From: Bacteroidales bacterium
Lineage (GTDB): Bacteria > Bacteroidota > Bacteroidia > Bacteroidales > UBA932
Reading direction: 5' to 3'
NCBI GenBank assembly: GCA_021443665.1
Contig: JABUTN010000001.1
Coordinates: 39,891-103,890 of the forward strand
Length of the DNA: 64,000 nt
Every line of letters starts with the position of its first letter. Within the stretch, counting starts at the first letter, position 1. This document shows, piece after piece, positions 16,401-24,710 of this stretch. The translations under genes were made by a program, and so were the position numbers. The notes under the pieces were generated by a model, which was not told the origin of the DNA, did not search any database, and saw only the letters and a program-made list of their open reading frames with translations.

Positions 16401-18362
16401 TCATTTCAAAGCTTCGGAGAGGAATCGGATGAAGCCCTCGACATCAAGGTCATAGGCTCTTGTGGAAAGGGTTTCGCCGCTTTCGGGATCTATCAGCACA
16501 TAGAAGGGCTGGGCGTTCACCCCATAGCGGGATGCCATCATATATGAGTTGATTTTGCCGAGGGACTTGAGGGTCTTGCCTGTCACGGGGTGCTGCACCC
16601 ATTCTTCTTCGGGCAGCACGGTCTTGTCGTCCCCGTAAATCTGCACCACCACATACCTGTCCCTGAGCAGGGCGCTCACCCTCGGGTCGGAGAACACCCT
16701 TGCCTCCATCTCGCGGCAGTTCACGCAGCCTCCGCCGGTGAAGTCCAAAAACAGGGGCTTGCCGGCTTTGCGGGCATATTCCATCGCCTCATCATAGTCG
16801 AACAGGGCGCTGAAGCCTTCGGGCTGCCGCAGGAACTCGCTGTATTTCGGAGTGAATCCGTACACCGCCTGGGGGTCTTGTCCTTCCGTGCGGGATCCGG
16901 CCGCGGACGGGCCGGCGTATTTTTCGATTTTGAAGTCCTGGGTGTTCATAGGGGGCAGATAGCCCGAGAGGGCCTTCAGGGGGGCGCCCCACATACCAGG
17001 AACCATATACACCACGAAGGAGAAAGTGATGATTGCAAGAGCGAGGCGCAGCACGCCGATATGCTTCAGTTCGGAGTCATACTTGAACTTGAGTTTGCCG
17101 AGCAGGTAGAAACCCAGCAATGAGAACACCACTATCCACACGGCGAGATAGACCTCCCTGTCAAGTATGCCCCAGTGGTAGGTCTGGTCGGCCACGCTCA
17201 GGAACTTCAGTCCGAGGGCAATCTCCACGAAGCCGAGGACCACCTTCACGCTGTTGAGCCATCCGCCGCTTTTGGGCAGCCTGCCCAGAAGCGAGGGGGC
17301 AAAGGCGAAGATGGTGAAGGGCAGGGCAAAGGCCACTGAAAAAGCCACCATAGTGACAATGGGGGCCCACACTCCGCCCGTGGTGCTCTGTATCAGCACT
17401 GTGCCCACAATGGGGCCGGTGCAGGAGAAACTCACGAGCACAAGGGTGAGGGCAAGGAAGAACACACCGCCGAGGCCGGCCCTCTCGCTACGCTGGTCGC
17501 TACCGTTGACCCACTTGGAGGGTAGCACGATTTCGAAGGCGCCGAAGAAGGAGGCGGCAAAGACCATAAAGATCACGAAGAAGAGGATATTGGGCAGCCA
17601 GTGTGTTGCCAGCCAGTTGAAAATGTCGGCTGTGACGGCCTCGCCGCCGGCGAAGTAGGTGATTAGGATTATGACGGCGATGGGCAGGGTGTATAGGCCC
17701 ACAATGAAAAGTCCGAACATCGTCGCAAGGAAGCGTCCGCGGCCCTTGCCGCCGCCCTCGCCCTGGTTCTTCTTCAGGAAGAAGCTCACGGTCATCGGGA
17801 CCATAGGAAAGACGCAAGGGGTCAGAAGCATCAGCAGGCCCCAGCCTATTGCGCTAAAAATCAGGCTCCAGGAGAAGGATGCCCCGGACTTGTCCGCGGA
17901 ACCGGAACCTGCGCTTGCCGCGGGCACTTCAAAACTGAACTGCGCCTCATCGGGGGCTATGCACATTCCTCCACGACAGGACTGCCACTCTATGCTGACT
18001 TCCGCCTTGCCGGGTTCTTTGCCCGTAAGCCGTATTTTTTGGGAAATCACGGGATTCTCCGCTTCCCCTATGTTCATTTCAAAGATGTCGTCCCACTGCG
18101 TGTTGATTTTTGAAAGGAATTCGGGACCGCCTTCCGCCGAGGCCGCGCCCTCCACCGTGACGGAAGTGGCTATGGGGCCGTTCTCGTAGGGGCCGCAATC
18201 GTAGATGTGCCAGCCTTCGGAAGAAGCGGTGCCGGTGAGGGTTATCTCATATATGTCGCCTTTGAGATGCTTTATGGAAGCATCCCATTTGAAGGGATTT
18301 TCCTGGGCGGAAGCGCAGAAACCCAGAAATAATGCCATCAATACTATATGCAGCCTTTTCAT
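16401..18362 (-). CDS. dsbD: DsbD-type thiol:disulfide interchange protein
   Basis: Carries electrons from the cytoplasm to the periplasm to reduce disulfides. The 653-aa protein has a signal peptide, an N-terminal periplasmic domain with the Cys pair in CRGGMC, about eight transmembrane helices with the redox cysteines in TPCVFPMVP and FSCTGPIVG, and a C-terminal thioredoxin-like domain with CVNC in GGGCVNCREME. All six redox cysteines are present. First gene of the minus-strand operon with cyuA, feoB and the small Cys-rich peptide. A TATCTTTG box ends 5 nt before its ATG. Confidence 0.95.
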   Translation of the reverse strand: MKRLHIVLMALFLGFCASAQENPFKWDASIKHLKGDIYEITLTGTASSEGWHIYDCGPYENGPIATSVTVEGAASAEGGPEFLSKINTQWDDIFEMNIGEAENPVISQKIRLTGKEPGKAEVSIEWQSCRGGMCIAPDEAQFSFEVPAASAGSGSADKSGASFSWSLIFSAIGWGLLMLLTPCVFPMVPMTVSFFLKKNQGEGGGKGRGRFLATMFGLFIVGLYTLPIAVIILITYFAGGEAVTADIFNWLATHWLPNILFFVIFMVFAASFFGAFEIVLPSKWVNGSDQRSERAGLGGVFFLALTLVLVSFSCTGPIVGTVLIQSTTGGVWAPIVTMVAFSVAFALPFTIFAFAPSLLGRLPKSGGWLNSVKVVLGFVEIALGLKFLSVADQTYHWGILDREVYLAVWIVVFSLLGFYLLGKLKFKYDSELKHIGVLRLALAIITFSFVVYMVPGMWGAPLKALSGYLPPMNTQDFKIEKYAGPSAAGSRTEGQDPQAVYGFTPKYSEFLRQPEGFSALFDYDEAMEYARKAGKPLFLDFTGGGCVNCREMEARVFSDPRVSALLRDRYVVVQIYGDDKTVLPEEEWVQHPVTGKTLKSLGKINSYMMASRYGVNAQPFYVLIDPESGETLSTRAYDLDVEGFIRFLSEALK

Positions 18363-18367
18363 ACTCG

Positions 18368-18375
18368 CAAAGATA
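18368..18375 (-). promoter_or_regulatory. -7 box TATCTTTG of dsbD operon, near-leaderless
   Basis: A perfect box on the minus strand, 5 nt before the dsbD ATG, and 11 bp from the facing box at 18387-18394. Confidence 0.65.
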
Positions 18376-18386
18376 CGGGAATTTTT

Positions 18387-18394
18387 TATCTTTG
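18387..18394 (+). promoter_or_regulatory. -7 box TATCTTTG of methyltransferase-lgt-trxB, near-leaderless
   Basis: A perfect box 4 nt before the ATG at 18399. It excludes the longer frame that begins at 18348 on the other side of the promoter. Confidence 0.65.
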
Positions 18395-18398
18395 CGGC

Positions 18399-19334
18399 AT
18401 GATTTTGCTTGAAACACCTTCACAGAACTGGTCCTCATACGAGCTTGTGGATTCTGGAAACGGAGAAAAGCTCGAGCGCTTCGGCAACTTTGTATTGAGG
18501 CGCCCCGAGCCGAAGGCCCTTTGGGACAAATCCCTGTCCGAGTCGCGCTGGATGGAACTTTGCCACACAAGTTTCACCCCCGGAGCCGGTTTCGGGAAGG
18601 CGGGCAAGGAGGATTCCGGAGTCTGGAATATGCATAAAGCGATGCCGGAACAATGGACCGTCCCGTACCTTGGAGCCGACAAGGATGCCGGACCCCGCTT
18701 CACGCTGCGTTTGGGACTCACCTCTTTCAAGCACGTGGGAGTCTTCCCCGAACAGGCCCCCAACTGGGACTTCATCTTCCGCCAAATCATATCCATCCGC
18801 GGTGCCCATGCACGCAGGGGAGAAAAGTATTCCCCGAAAGTGCTGAACCTTTTTGCATATACTGGAGCCGCATCATTGGCGGCGCGTGCCGCCGGTGCCC
18901 AGGTCACCCATCTGGACAGCGTCCGCCAGGTCGTCACCTGGGCCAGAAACAATATGGAACTCAGTTCCCTCGATAATATCCGCTGGATAATAGAGGATGC
19001 CTTCAAATTCGTGGTGCGCGAGGCCCGCAGAGGCAATGTCTATGATGCCGTCATGCTGGATCCGCCGGCATACGGCCACGGTCCGGACGGAGAGCGCTGG
19101 AAACTCGACGAATGCCTTTTCGATATGCTCAAGGCCTGCAATCTGATACTTGCGCCCAAGGACAGTTTCCTTCTGCTGAACCTCTACTCCAACGGTTATT
19201 CCGCAATGCTTGCCGACTCGCTCGTGGCGGCCGCTTTCGGGACCTCAGGCGAGCGCAGTTGCGGCGAGCTGATGCTCACTGACCGCGCGGGCCGCAATCT
19301 GCCACTTTCCGTATTCTCAAGACTGATCCGTTAG
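18399..19334 (+). CDS. Class I SAM-dependent methyltransferase, RlmI-like
   Basis: A 311-aa Rossmann-fold methyltransferase resembling the catalytic part of 23S rRNA m5C1962 methyltransferases (RlmI/RlmK). The SAM-binding motif is KVLNLFAYTGAASLAA, motif II the acidic HLDSV segment, and the catalytic motif DPPAYGHG. The N-terminal 90 residues lack an obvious PUA domain, so it is shorter than RlmI and the RNA target is uncertain. It starts at 18399 rather than 18348 because of the promoter position. lgt follows 3 bp later. Confidence 0.83.
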   Translation: MILLETPSQNWSSYELVDSGNGEKLERFGNFVLRRPEPKALWDKSLSESRWMELCHTSFTPGAGFGKAGKEDSGVWNMHKAMPEQWTVPYLGADKDAGPRFTLRLGLTSFKHVGVFPEQAPNWDFIFRQIISIRGAHARRGEKYSPKVLNLFAYTGAASLAARAAGAQVTHLDSVRQVVTWARNNMELSSLDNIRWIIEDAFKFVVREARRGNVYDAVMLDPPAYGHGPDGERWKLDECLFDMLKACNLILAPKDSFLLLNLYSNGYSAMLADSLVAAAFGTSGERSCGELMLTDRAGRNLPLSVFSRLIR

Positions 19335-19337
19335 ATA

Positions 19338-20231
19338 ATGCTCAATCCTCTCTACATAAGCTGGAATGTGGACCCCGACATCATCACCCTCGGCTGGTTC
19401 CACCTCAGATGGTACTCGATACTCTTCGTGTCGGGCCTTTTCCCCATAGGTTACCTGATCATGCGCTCCTTCTACAAAAGGGAGGGACTGCCCGTGAGCC
19501 TACTGGACCCTATGCTCTACGCTCTGCTGATAGGCACCCTGGTCGGTGCGCGTCTGGGCCACTGCCTCTTCTATGACCCCGCTTATTATCTGGCCCATCC
19601 TCTGGACATACTGAAGACCTGGGAGGGAGGCCTTGCCTCACACGGCGGCTCTGTGGGTGTTCTGCTCGCTATGTGGTGGTTTACAGCCAAATACGGCAAG
19701 AAATACGGTTTCGGGTACATCTGGACTCTCGACCGCCTGGTGATAGCCATCTGCTTTGCGGGTTGCCTCATACGCCTTGGCAACCTCTTCAATTCGGAGA
19801 TTTTCGGCCACGCTACCACACTTCCCTGGGGCTTCAAGTTCCCCAGAAGCTATGAGTGGCAGGCTCTCTACGGCCCCGCAGTATATCCCCCCGACGGTGT
19901 GGCCTGTCATCCCACCCAGCTTTACGAGGCCTTGAGCTATCTGCTCCTGGGACTCGGCCTGTTGTGGCTCTACCTAAAGAGACTGCCCCGCCTTTACACG
20001 GGCAATATTTTCGGGCTGTTCCTGATAGGCCTGTTCGGCGTCAGGATTCTGATAGAGTTTGTCAAGAACCCCCAGGAGGATTTTGAGAAGGAGATGGTGC
20101 TGAATATGGGACAGTGGCTCTCGATACCCTTTGTGCTTGCGGGCGTCATAATCCTGATACTGAGTTTTGTTTACAGGCATCCGGCCCAGGCGGGAGCAAA
20201 GACAGGAACAAAAATCGCAGCGAAAAAATAA
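19338..20231 (+). CDS. lgt: Prolipoprotein diacylglyceryl transferase
   Basis: Adds diacylglycerol to the lipobox cysteine, the first step of lipoprotein maturation in the inner membrane. The 297-aa protein has about seven transmembrane helices, the family motif GGLASHGGSVG (catalytic His region), GARLGHCLFYD, and RLGNLFNSEIFG. It is needed for the many lipoproteins in this window. It stands in a tight run with the upstream methyltransferase (3 bp) and downstream trxB (1 bp). Confidence 0.97.
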   Translation: MLNPLYISWNVDPDIITLGWFHLRWYSILFVSGLFPIGYLIMRSFYKREGLPVSLLDPMLYALLIGTLVGARLGHCLFYDPAYYLAHPLDILKTWEGGLASHGGSVGVLLAMWWFTAKYGKKYGFGYIWTLDRLVIAICFAGCLIRLGNLFNSEIFGHATTLPWGFKFPRSYEWQALYGPAVYPPDGVACHPTQLYEALSYLLLGLGLLWLYLKRLPRLYTGNIFGLFLIGLFGVRILIEFVKNPQEDFEKEMVLNMGQWLSIPFVLAGVIILILSFVYRHPAQAGAKTGTKIAAKK

Positions 20232-20232
20232 T

Positions 20233-21162
20233 ATGGAAAAGATACAGCTTCTGATACTTGGCAGCGGCCCCGCCGGCTATACTGCCGCAATATATGCCTG
20301 CCGCGCGGGCATACAGACGGTTGTCTATGAGGGGCTTGTCCCCGGTGGGCAGTTGACCCAGACCACTGACATAGAGAACTTCCCCGGCTATCCCAACGGA
20401 GTCAACGGCTTCCAGATGATGGAGGACTTCAAGGCCCAGGCACAGCGTTTCGGCGCTCAGGTGCGTTACGGCCTTGCCACAAGGACCGATTTTTCGGCCC
20501 GTCCCCTCAGGGTGGAGATAGACGGAGCGGACTGGGTGGAGGCCACGGCCGTGATTATTGCCACGGGCGCTTCCGCAAAATATCTCGGACTTCCCTCCGA
20601 GGAAAAGTTCAAGGGCTCCGGCGTTTCGGCCTGCGCCACTTGTGACGGTTTCTTCTACAAGGGAAAGGATGTGGCCGTGGTGGGAGGAGGCGACACCGCC
20701 TGCGAGGAGGCCACCTATCTTGCCGGGATGTGCCGCAAGGTCTATCTGATAGTGCGCCGCGATGTGCTCCGCGCCTCGAAGGCAATGCAGGAGCGCGTGT
20801 TCAACACCCCCAACATCGAGGTCCTCTGGCGCCACCGCACCCGCGAGATTCTCGGCGACGCCAACGGCGTGACAGGGGTTTCGCTTGACAACGACGCCGA
20901 AGGCACAGTCGTGACCAAGGACATAGACGGCTTCTTCCTCGCGATCGGGCATCATCCCAACAGCGAGGTATTCCAGCCCTGGGTGGAAGTGGACGAGCAG
21001 GGCTACATCATCACCGAGGGCAAGAGTTGCCGCACGAACGTGCCTGGAGTCTTCGCCGCCGGAGATGTCCAGGACCCGACCTACCGTCAGGCCGTCAACG
21101 CCGCGGCCGCCGGCTGTCGTGCCGCGATGGATGCGGAGAGATGGATGGCTGAAAACGCTTAA
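20233..21162 (+). CDS. trxB: Thioredoxin-disulfide reductase
   Basis: FAD- and NADPH-dependent reductase that keeps thioredoxin reduced in the cytoplasm and so feeds DsbD. The 309-aa protein shows the FAD motif GSGPAGYTAAIYA, the redox pair CATCDG, the NADPH motif VGGGDTACEEA and GVFAAGDVQD near the C-terminus. The ATG at 20233, directly after the lgt stop, is chosen over an in-frame start inside lgt at 20167 because the FAD motif must be near the N-terminus. Confidence 0.97.
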   Translation: MEKIQLLILGSGPAGYTAAIYACRAGIQTVVYEGLVPGGQLTQTTDIENFPGYPNGVNGFQMMEDFKAQAQRFGAQVRYGLATRTDFSARPLRVEIDGADWVEATAVIIATGASAKYLGLPSEEKFKGSGVSACATCDGFFYKGKDVAVVGGGDTACEEATYLAGMCRKVYLIVRRDVLRASKAMQERVFNTPNIEVLWRHRTREILGDANGVTGVSLDNDAEGTVVTKDIDGFFLAIGHHPNSEVFQPWVEVDEQGYIITEGKSCRTNVPGVFAAGDVQDPTYRQAVNAAAAGCRAAMDAERWMAENA

Positions 21163-21170
21163 AAACGAGT

Positions 21171-21668
21171 ATGAAAAGAAAAACCATAATCGCAACGCTT
21201 GCGTTGCTTTCCCTGCTCAGTTTGAGCGGATGCAAGAAGGACATCAAGTACCACGTGTTCGTGGTCAGCAACTACAATGTGTCCTTCGAGTTTCACAATG
21301 ACCCCCTGGACGAGCAGAAGGAGGCCTTCCTCTCGTATGTCAGGGACTGCCGTCTGGCCTGCTATGACGTGTTGGACCTGACGGACAAGAATCCCTACAG
21401 GAAGTACGACAGTTCCAAGAAGTCGTATTCCAGCGCCAAGAAGGAACTGGCTGCCGATTTCCAGAAGGTGAAGATTCCCCCCGTGCCGGACTTCGCATTT
21501 GACGAGGATACCTTCTGCACCTATGACCTCTGCCTTGCGGGCAACGAATTCACCCAGTCCGCCACTTCCTCCACCACCACATCGGCGACAGTCCTGCCCG
21601 AAATACTCGGCAGGATAGGGATAATCTTGGCAGACGGGGAGATTGTGGCTGTCCTGCTCGACGAGTAG
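21171..21668 (+). CDS. Small lipoprotein, unknown function
   Basis: A 165-aa exported lipoprotein with a 20-residue signal peptide and lipobox SLSGCKK. After that come KYHVFVVSNYNVSFEFH and a polar body with a Ser/Thr-rich stretch (SATSSTTTSATV, about residues 130-141) and a hydrophobic strand GRIGIILADGEIVAVLL at the C-terminus. It follows trxB by 8 bp and ends the operon. No family is recognised. Confidence 0.72.
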   Translation: MKRKTIIATLALLSLLSLSGCKKDIKYHVFVVSNYNVSFEFHNDPLDEQKEAFLSYVRDCRLACYDVLDLTDKNPYRKYDSSKKSYSSAKKELAADFQKVKIPPVPDFAFDEDTFCTYDLCLAGNEFTQSATSSTTTSATVLPEILGRIGIILADGEIVAVLLDE

Positions 21669-21687
21669 CCTCCGCTAATAAGGGTTG

Positions 21688-22398
21688 CTAATAAGGCTTG
21701 AAGGAGGCTTCCATTATGGCCTTGTCCTCACGTGAACGCTCCACGGGTTCGGGAGGCGGGCTGCCGAAGATTGCAAAATAAAGGGCGGGGAACTGCCCTT
21801 TTTTGTATATGATCACGAGTTCTTCCGTCTCCTTGTCTTCCCCCGTGCGGTCGTAGGGGTTCTTCATGCTCGAACCGAAAAGTTTCGCGATGCCCTGCCA
21901 GAATGCGGCGGCGGCACGGCCCTTGTAGTTTCGGACCACATTGTAGGAAGTCATCCCGACCTCCCTGTCGATCAGGCGCAACAGCAGTTTCCCCTGACTG
22001 ATGGTAAGGTTCTTGAGCGGGGCTTCGAAAGTGCGGAACAGTTCTTTCTGGAAATCGTTGATGTAGCGGTCGTGGGCGCGTCCCTTGAGGTTTCCGGCCT
22101 GGATTGTGGAATCCGCCTCAATCAGTTTCTCCTTGGCCAGCAGCGCGTAGGGGTAGGCCTTGGCAAAATTGTGTACCAGCTGGTAGTATTTGCGCCATTG
22201 ACGTCCCTCCTTGCCTCTGAGACGCTTGGGAAAGGCGTAGGCCGGGGGCAGGGTCTCGATGAAGATGGTGTCCTTACCGTCTATGACATAGCGCATCCTC
22301 TCGGACTTTTTCTCCTGGGCAAAGGCTGTAAGGGGCGCGGCCATCAGGCCGTACACCGCAAGCAGTATGAGGACGCATCTTTTCATGGCGGTTTCCAT
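21688..22398 (-). CDS. DUF4294-type exported protein
   Basis: A 236-aa protein with a signal peptide (VLILLAVYGLMAAPLTAFA) and a conserved middle block, YYQLVHNFAKAYPYALLAK, followed by GKLLLRLIDREVG, which I associate with the Bacteroidota DUF4294 family of unknown function. I place the start at the ATG at 22398, six nt after a TATTTTTG box; the ATG at 22386 is also possible, while the open frame to 22416 crosses the promoter. It faces the trxB operon tail to tail; a 10-bp direct repeat GCTAATAAGG (21674, 21687) covers its stop. Confidence 0.78.
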   Translation of the reverse strand: METAMKRCVLILLAVYGLMAAPLTAFAQEKKSERMRYVIDGKDTIFIETLPPAYAFPKRLRGKEGRQWRKYYQLVHNFAKAYPYALLAKEKLIEADSTIQAGNLKGRAHDRYINDFQKELFRTFEAPLKNLTISQGKLLLRLIDREVGMTSYNVVRNYKGRAAAAFWQGIAKLFGSSMKNPYDRTGEDKETEELVIIYKKGQFPALYFAIFGSPPPEPVERSREDKAIMEASFKPY

Positions 22399-22404
22399 CG
22401 CGGG

Positions 22405-22412
22405 CAAAAATA
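22405..22412 (-). promoter_or_regulatory. -7 box TATTTTTG of the DUF4294 gene, near-leaderless
   Basis: A perfect TAnnTTTG box on the minus strand, 6 nt before the ATG at 22398. Confidence 0.55.
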
Positions 22413-22443
22413 GCAAAAATGATTGTTGATAGAATAGAAATCA

Positions 22444-22451
22444 TTATCTTC
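22444..22451 (+). promoter_or_regulatory. -7 box TATCTTCG of lemA
   Basis: One mismatch from TAnnTTTG, 22 bp before the lemA ATG, giving a leader of ordinary length. Confidence 0.5.
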
Positions 22452-22473
22452 GCACAAATAAACACAAACAGTT

Positions 22474-23028
22474 ATGACAGGAATAATTATTACCGTAGTG
22501 GTTGTGCTGCTCATCGTGGTATGGGTAATCGGAGTACAGCGGAATCTCGTCTCTTCAGACGAACTTTGCAGCAACGCAATGAGCCAGATAGGTGTCCAGC
22601 AGGAAAGCCGTTGGGACGCCGTCACCAATCTCGTGGAAATGATAAAGGGCTACAACGAGCACGAATACAAGACCCTGAAGGACATCATAGCCCAGAGGGC
22701 TGACATCAAGGGCAACAGCAGCGCGGCCGACGTGGAGGCCCAGGAAGGGCACCTTGCCCAGTTGGCCTCACAGCTCAAGGTCGTGGTTGAGCGCTATCCC
22801 GACCTGAAGGCCAACGAGACCTTCCTCAAGGGTATGGACTCCATCAATATGTACGAGAATCAGGTGCGCACCAGCCGTATGGTCTATAACGACACCGTGA
22901 CCAAATACAACAGGATCGTGCGCTCCTTCCCCAACTCCATCGTGGCCTCCATCTTCCATTTCAGCGTAAAGGACTACCTCAAGGATCCCGGCCAGAAGGC
23001 CCAGGCCCCCGTTGTAAGTTTCAAATAA
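22474..23028 (+). CDS. LemA family protein
   Basis: A 184-aa protein with an N-terminal transmembrane helix (about residues 4-20) and the helical LemA body: SQIGVQQESRWDAVTNLVEMIKGY-type segment, LKANETFLKGM and a FPNSIVASIFHF block. LemA proteins are membrane-anchored with a helical bundle of unsettled function. Its stop codon overlaps the next start (TAATG). The LemA/DUF2207 pairing is common in bacteria and suggests a joint role at the cell envelope. Confidence 0.93.
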   Translation: MTGIIITVVVVLLIVVWVIGVQRNLVSSDELCSNAMSQIGVQQESRWDAVTNLVEMIKGYNEHEYKTLKDIIAQRADIKGNSSAADVEAQEGHLAQLASQLKVVVERYPDLKANETFLKGMDSINMYENQVRTSRMVYNDTVTKYNRIVRSFPNSIVASIFHFSVKDYLKDPGQKAQAPVVSFK

Positions 23029-24695
23029 TGGGAAGAGGCTTCATATCTGTCCTGCTTCTGCTTTGCGCATGCATCTTTGCGCCTGCACAGAGCAAGGTGG
23101 AGGACCTGTCCGTCAGGGTGATGCTTCTGCCTGACGGAGCAATGGACCTCGTCGAGGTGTGGAAGATAGACGTGGACAACAAGATCAGCGAATGGTATGT
23201 GGCCCGCGACAGGATGAAGGGCATAGAAGTCAATTACTTTTCGGTCTGCGAAAATCCCTCCCAGAACCTTTTCGAGAATGACGGGGAGTGGGACGTGGAC
23301 CGCAGCCGCGAGCAGAAGCGCAACAAGTACGGCATAGTTCACAAGGCCAACGGTGCCGTGGAACTGTGCTGGGGAGTGGGCTATCCCGGAAAACATACCT
23401 TCTTCACCCAGGCGAGGTACAGCTACCCCATCGTGAGCCTCTCGGACTACGATATGCTGCGCTTCGACATTGTGGTCGAGTCGGACGCCCCTCCACGCCA
23501 CGTGAAGGTGGAGATAGAGTCCGGTTCCCTGAAATACCTGCCCGCCCTGGACACCACCTGGGTGAGGGCCTGGGCCTTCGGTTTCGAGGGGGATGTCCGT
23601 TTCGAGGACGGCAAGGTGGTGATGGAGAGCAGCCGGCCTTTCGGGAGAAACTCGAGGGTAAGCGCCCTGCTCAGGTTCGAGAAGGGCAAATTCAACAGCC
23701 GCAACGCCGAGCCTGACAAGAACTTTGACTCCTACCTCAGCGATGCCTTGGAAGGGAGTTCATACCTGGATGATGATGAGGACCCCTTCATAATAACCTT
23801 CTTGATTTTCCTCTTCGGCCTCCTGGTGTTCATTCCCACAGTGATAATCTGGAACAACAGGAACATACGCCGCAAGGTGTTCGGCGTCCCCTCCATCAAG
23901 AAACTGCCCTGGTGCAGAGAAATCCCCTTCAATGTGAACGTGCCGGCCTGCGCCTATGTGATGGCCCACACAGCGGAATCGGGAGGCGGAGGAGTGGCCA
24001 CCGCCTTCATAATGAAAATGGTGCGTGACGGCCGCATCACCGTAAGCGAGCAGTCCCGGGCCAATAGTGTGGACCTCGTGTTGAACGGCAATGTCACCGG
24101 TCCGGAGATGTCCCCCTGCGAGCGAGAGTTTTTTGAAATGCTCACCGAGTCGGCCGGGGCGGACGGCATCCTGCAGAAAAACGAGTTCACCGTCTGGGCC
24201 CGCAAGACGAAGAACACCGCCCGTCTCGAGAAATGGACGAAGGAGGTGGACAAGGAAGCCCGGAAAACGCTTGAAGCGGGAGGCTGGCTCTCCGAGGGCA
24301 AGAAGACCGACTTCACTATGATGGGTCAGGAGTCGGCGAGAAACCTTATCGGAGTGAGGACTTTCCTAAAGGACTTCACCCTCATTGATGAACGCAGAAG
24401 CGTGGAAGCCGTCCTCTGGAGGGATTATATGATAGTGGCCGCGCTCTTCGGGATAGCCGAGAAGGTGGCCAAGGAACTTCAGGAAATCAATCCCGAGGCC
24501 TTCAAGCAGCTCTCGCCCAATACGAGCACCGACCCTGTGGTCACTATGCAGATGATCCGCGGCGCGTCCGTATATTCCCGCAGCATTTCTTCCGCAATGG
24601 CGGCAAAGTCGTCATCGGCCGCAGGCTATGGTGGACACTCAAGTATGGGTGGAGGCCACGGTTTTGGAGGCGGCGGACACAGCGGCGGCAGATAA
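23028..24695 (+). CDS. DUF2207 family membrane protein with Gly/His tail
   Basis: A 555-aa protein: signal peptide (about 1-21), extracytoplasmic beta-rich domain (about 22-240), a transmembrane helix near 253-277 (FIITFLIFLFGLLVFIPTVIIW), a cytoplasmic region, and a C-terminal tail of Gly, His and Ser (GGHGFGGGGHSGGR). This order is typical of DUF2207 proteins, which regularly follow lemA. It overlaps lemA by 1 bp. The family function is not established; the glycine-rich tail may be flexible or interact with the membrane surface. Confidence 0.85.
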   Translation: MGRGFISVLLLLCACIFAPAQSKVEDLSVRVMLLPDGAMDLVEVWKIDVDNKISEWYVARDRMKGIEVNYFSVCENPSQNLFENDGEWDVDRSREQKRNKYGIVHKANGAVELCWGVGYPGKHTFFTQARYSYPIVSLSDYDMLRFDIVVESDAPPRHVKVEIESGSLKYLPALDTTWVRAWAFGFEGDVRFEDGKVVMESSRPFGRNSRVSALLRFEKGKFNSRNAEPDKNFDSYLSDALEGSSYLDDDEDPFIITFLIFLFGLLVFIPTVIIWNNRNIRRKVFGVPSIKKLPWCREIPFNVNVPACAYVMAHTAESGGGGVATAFIMKMVRDGRITVSEQSRANSVDLVLNGNVTGPEMSPCEREFFEMLTESAGADGILQKNEFTVWARKTKNTARLEKWTKEVDKEARKTLEAGGWLSEGKKTDFTMMGQESARNLIGVRTFLKDFTLIDERRSVEAVLWRDYMIVAALFGIAEKVAKELQEINPEAFKQLSPNTSTDPVVTMQMIRGASVYSRSISSAMAAKSSSAAGYGGHSSMGGGHGFGGGGHSGGR

Positions 24696-24710
24696 ACACA
24701 CTAAAAGATT

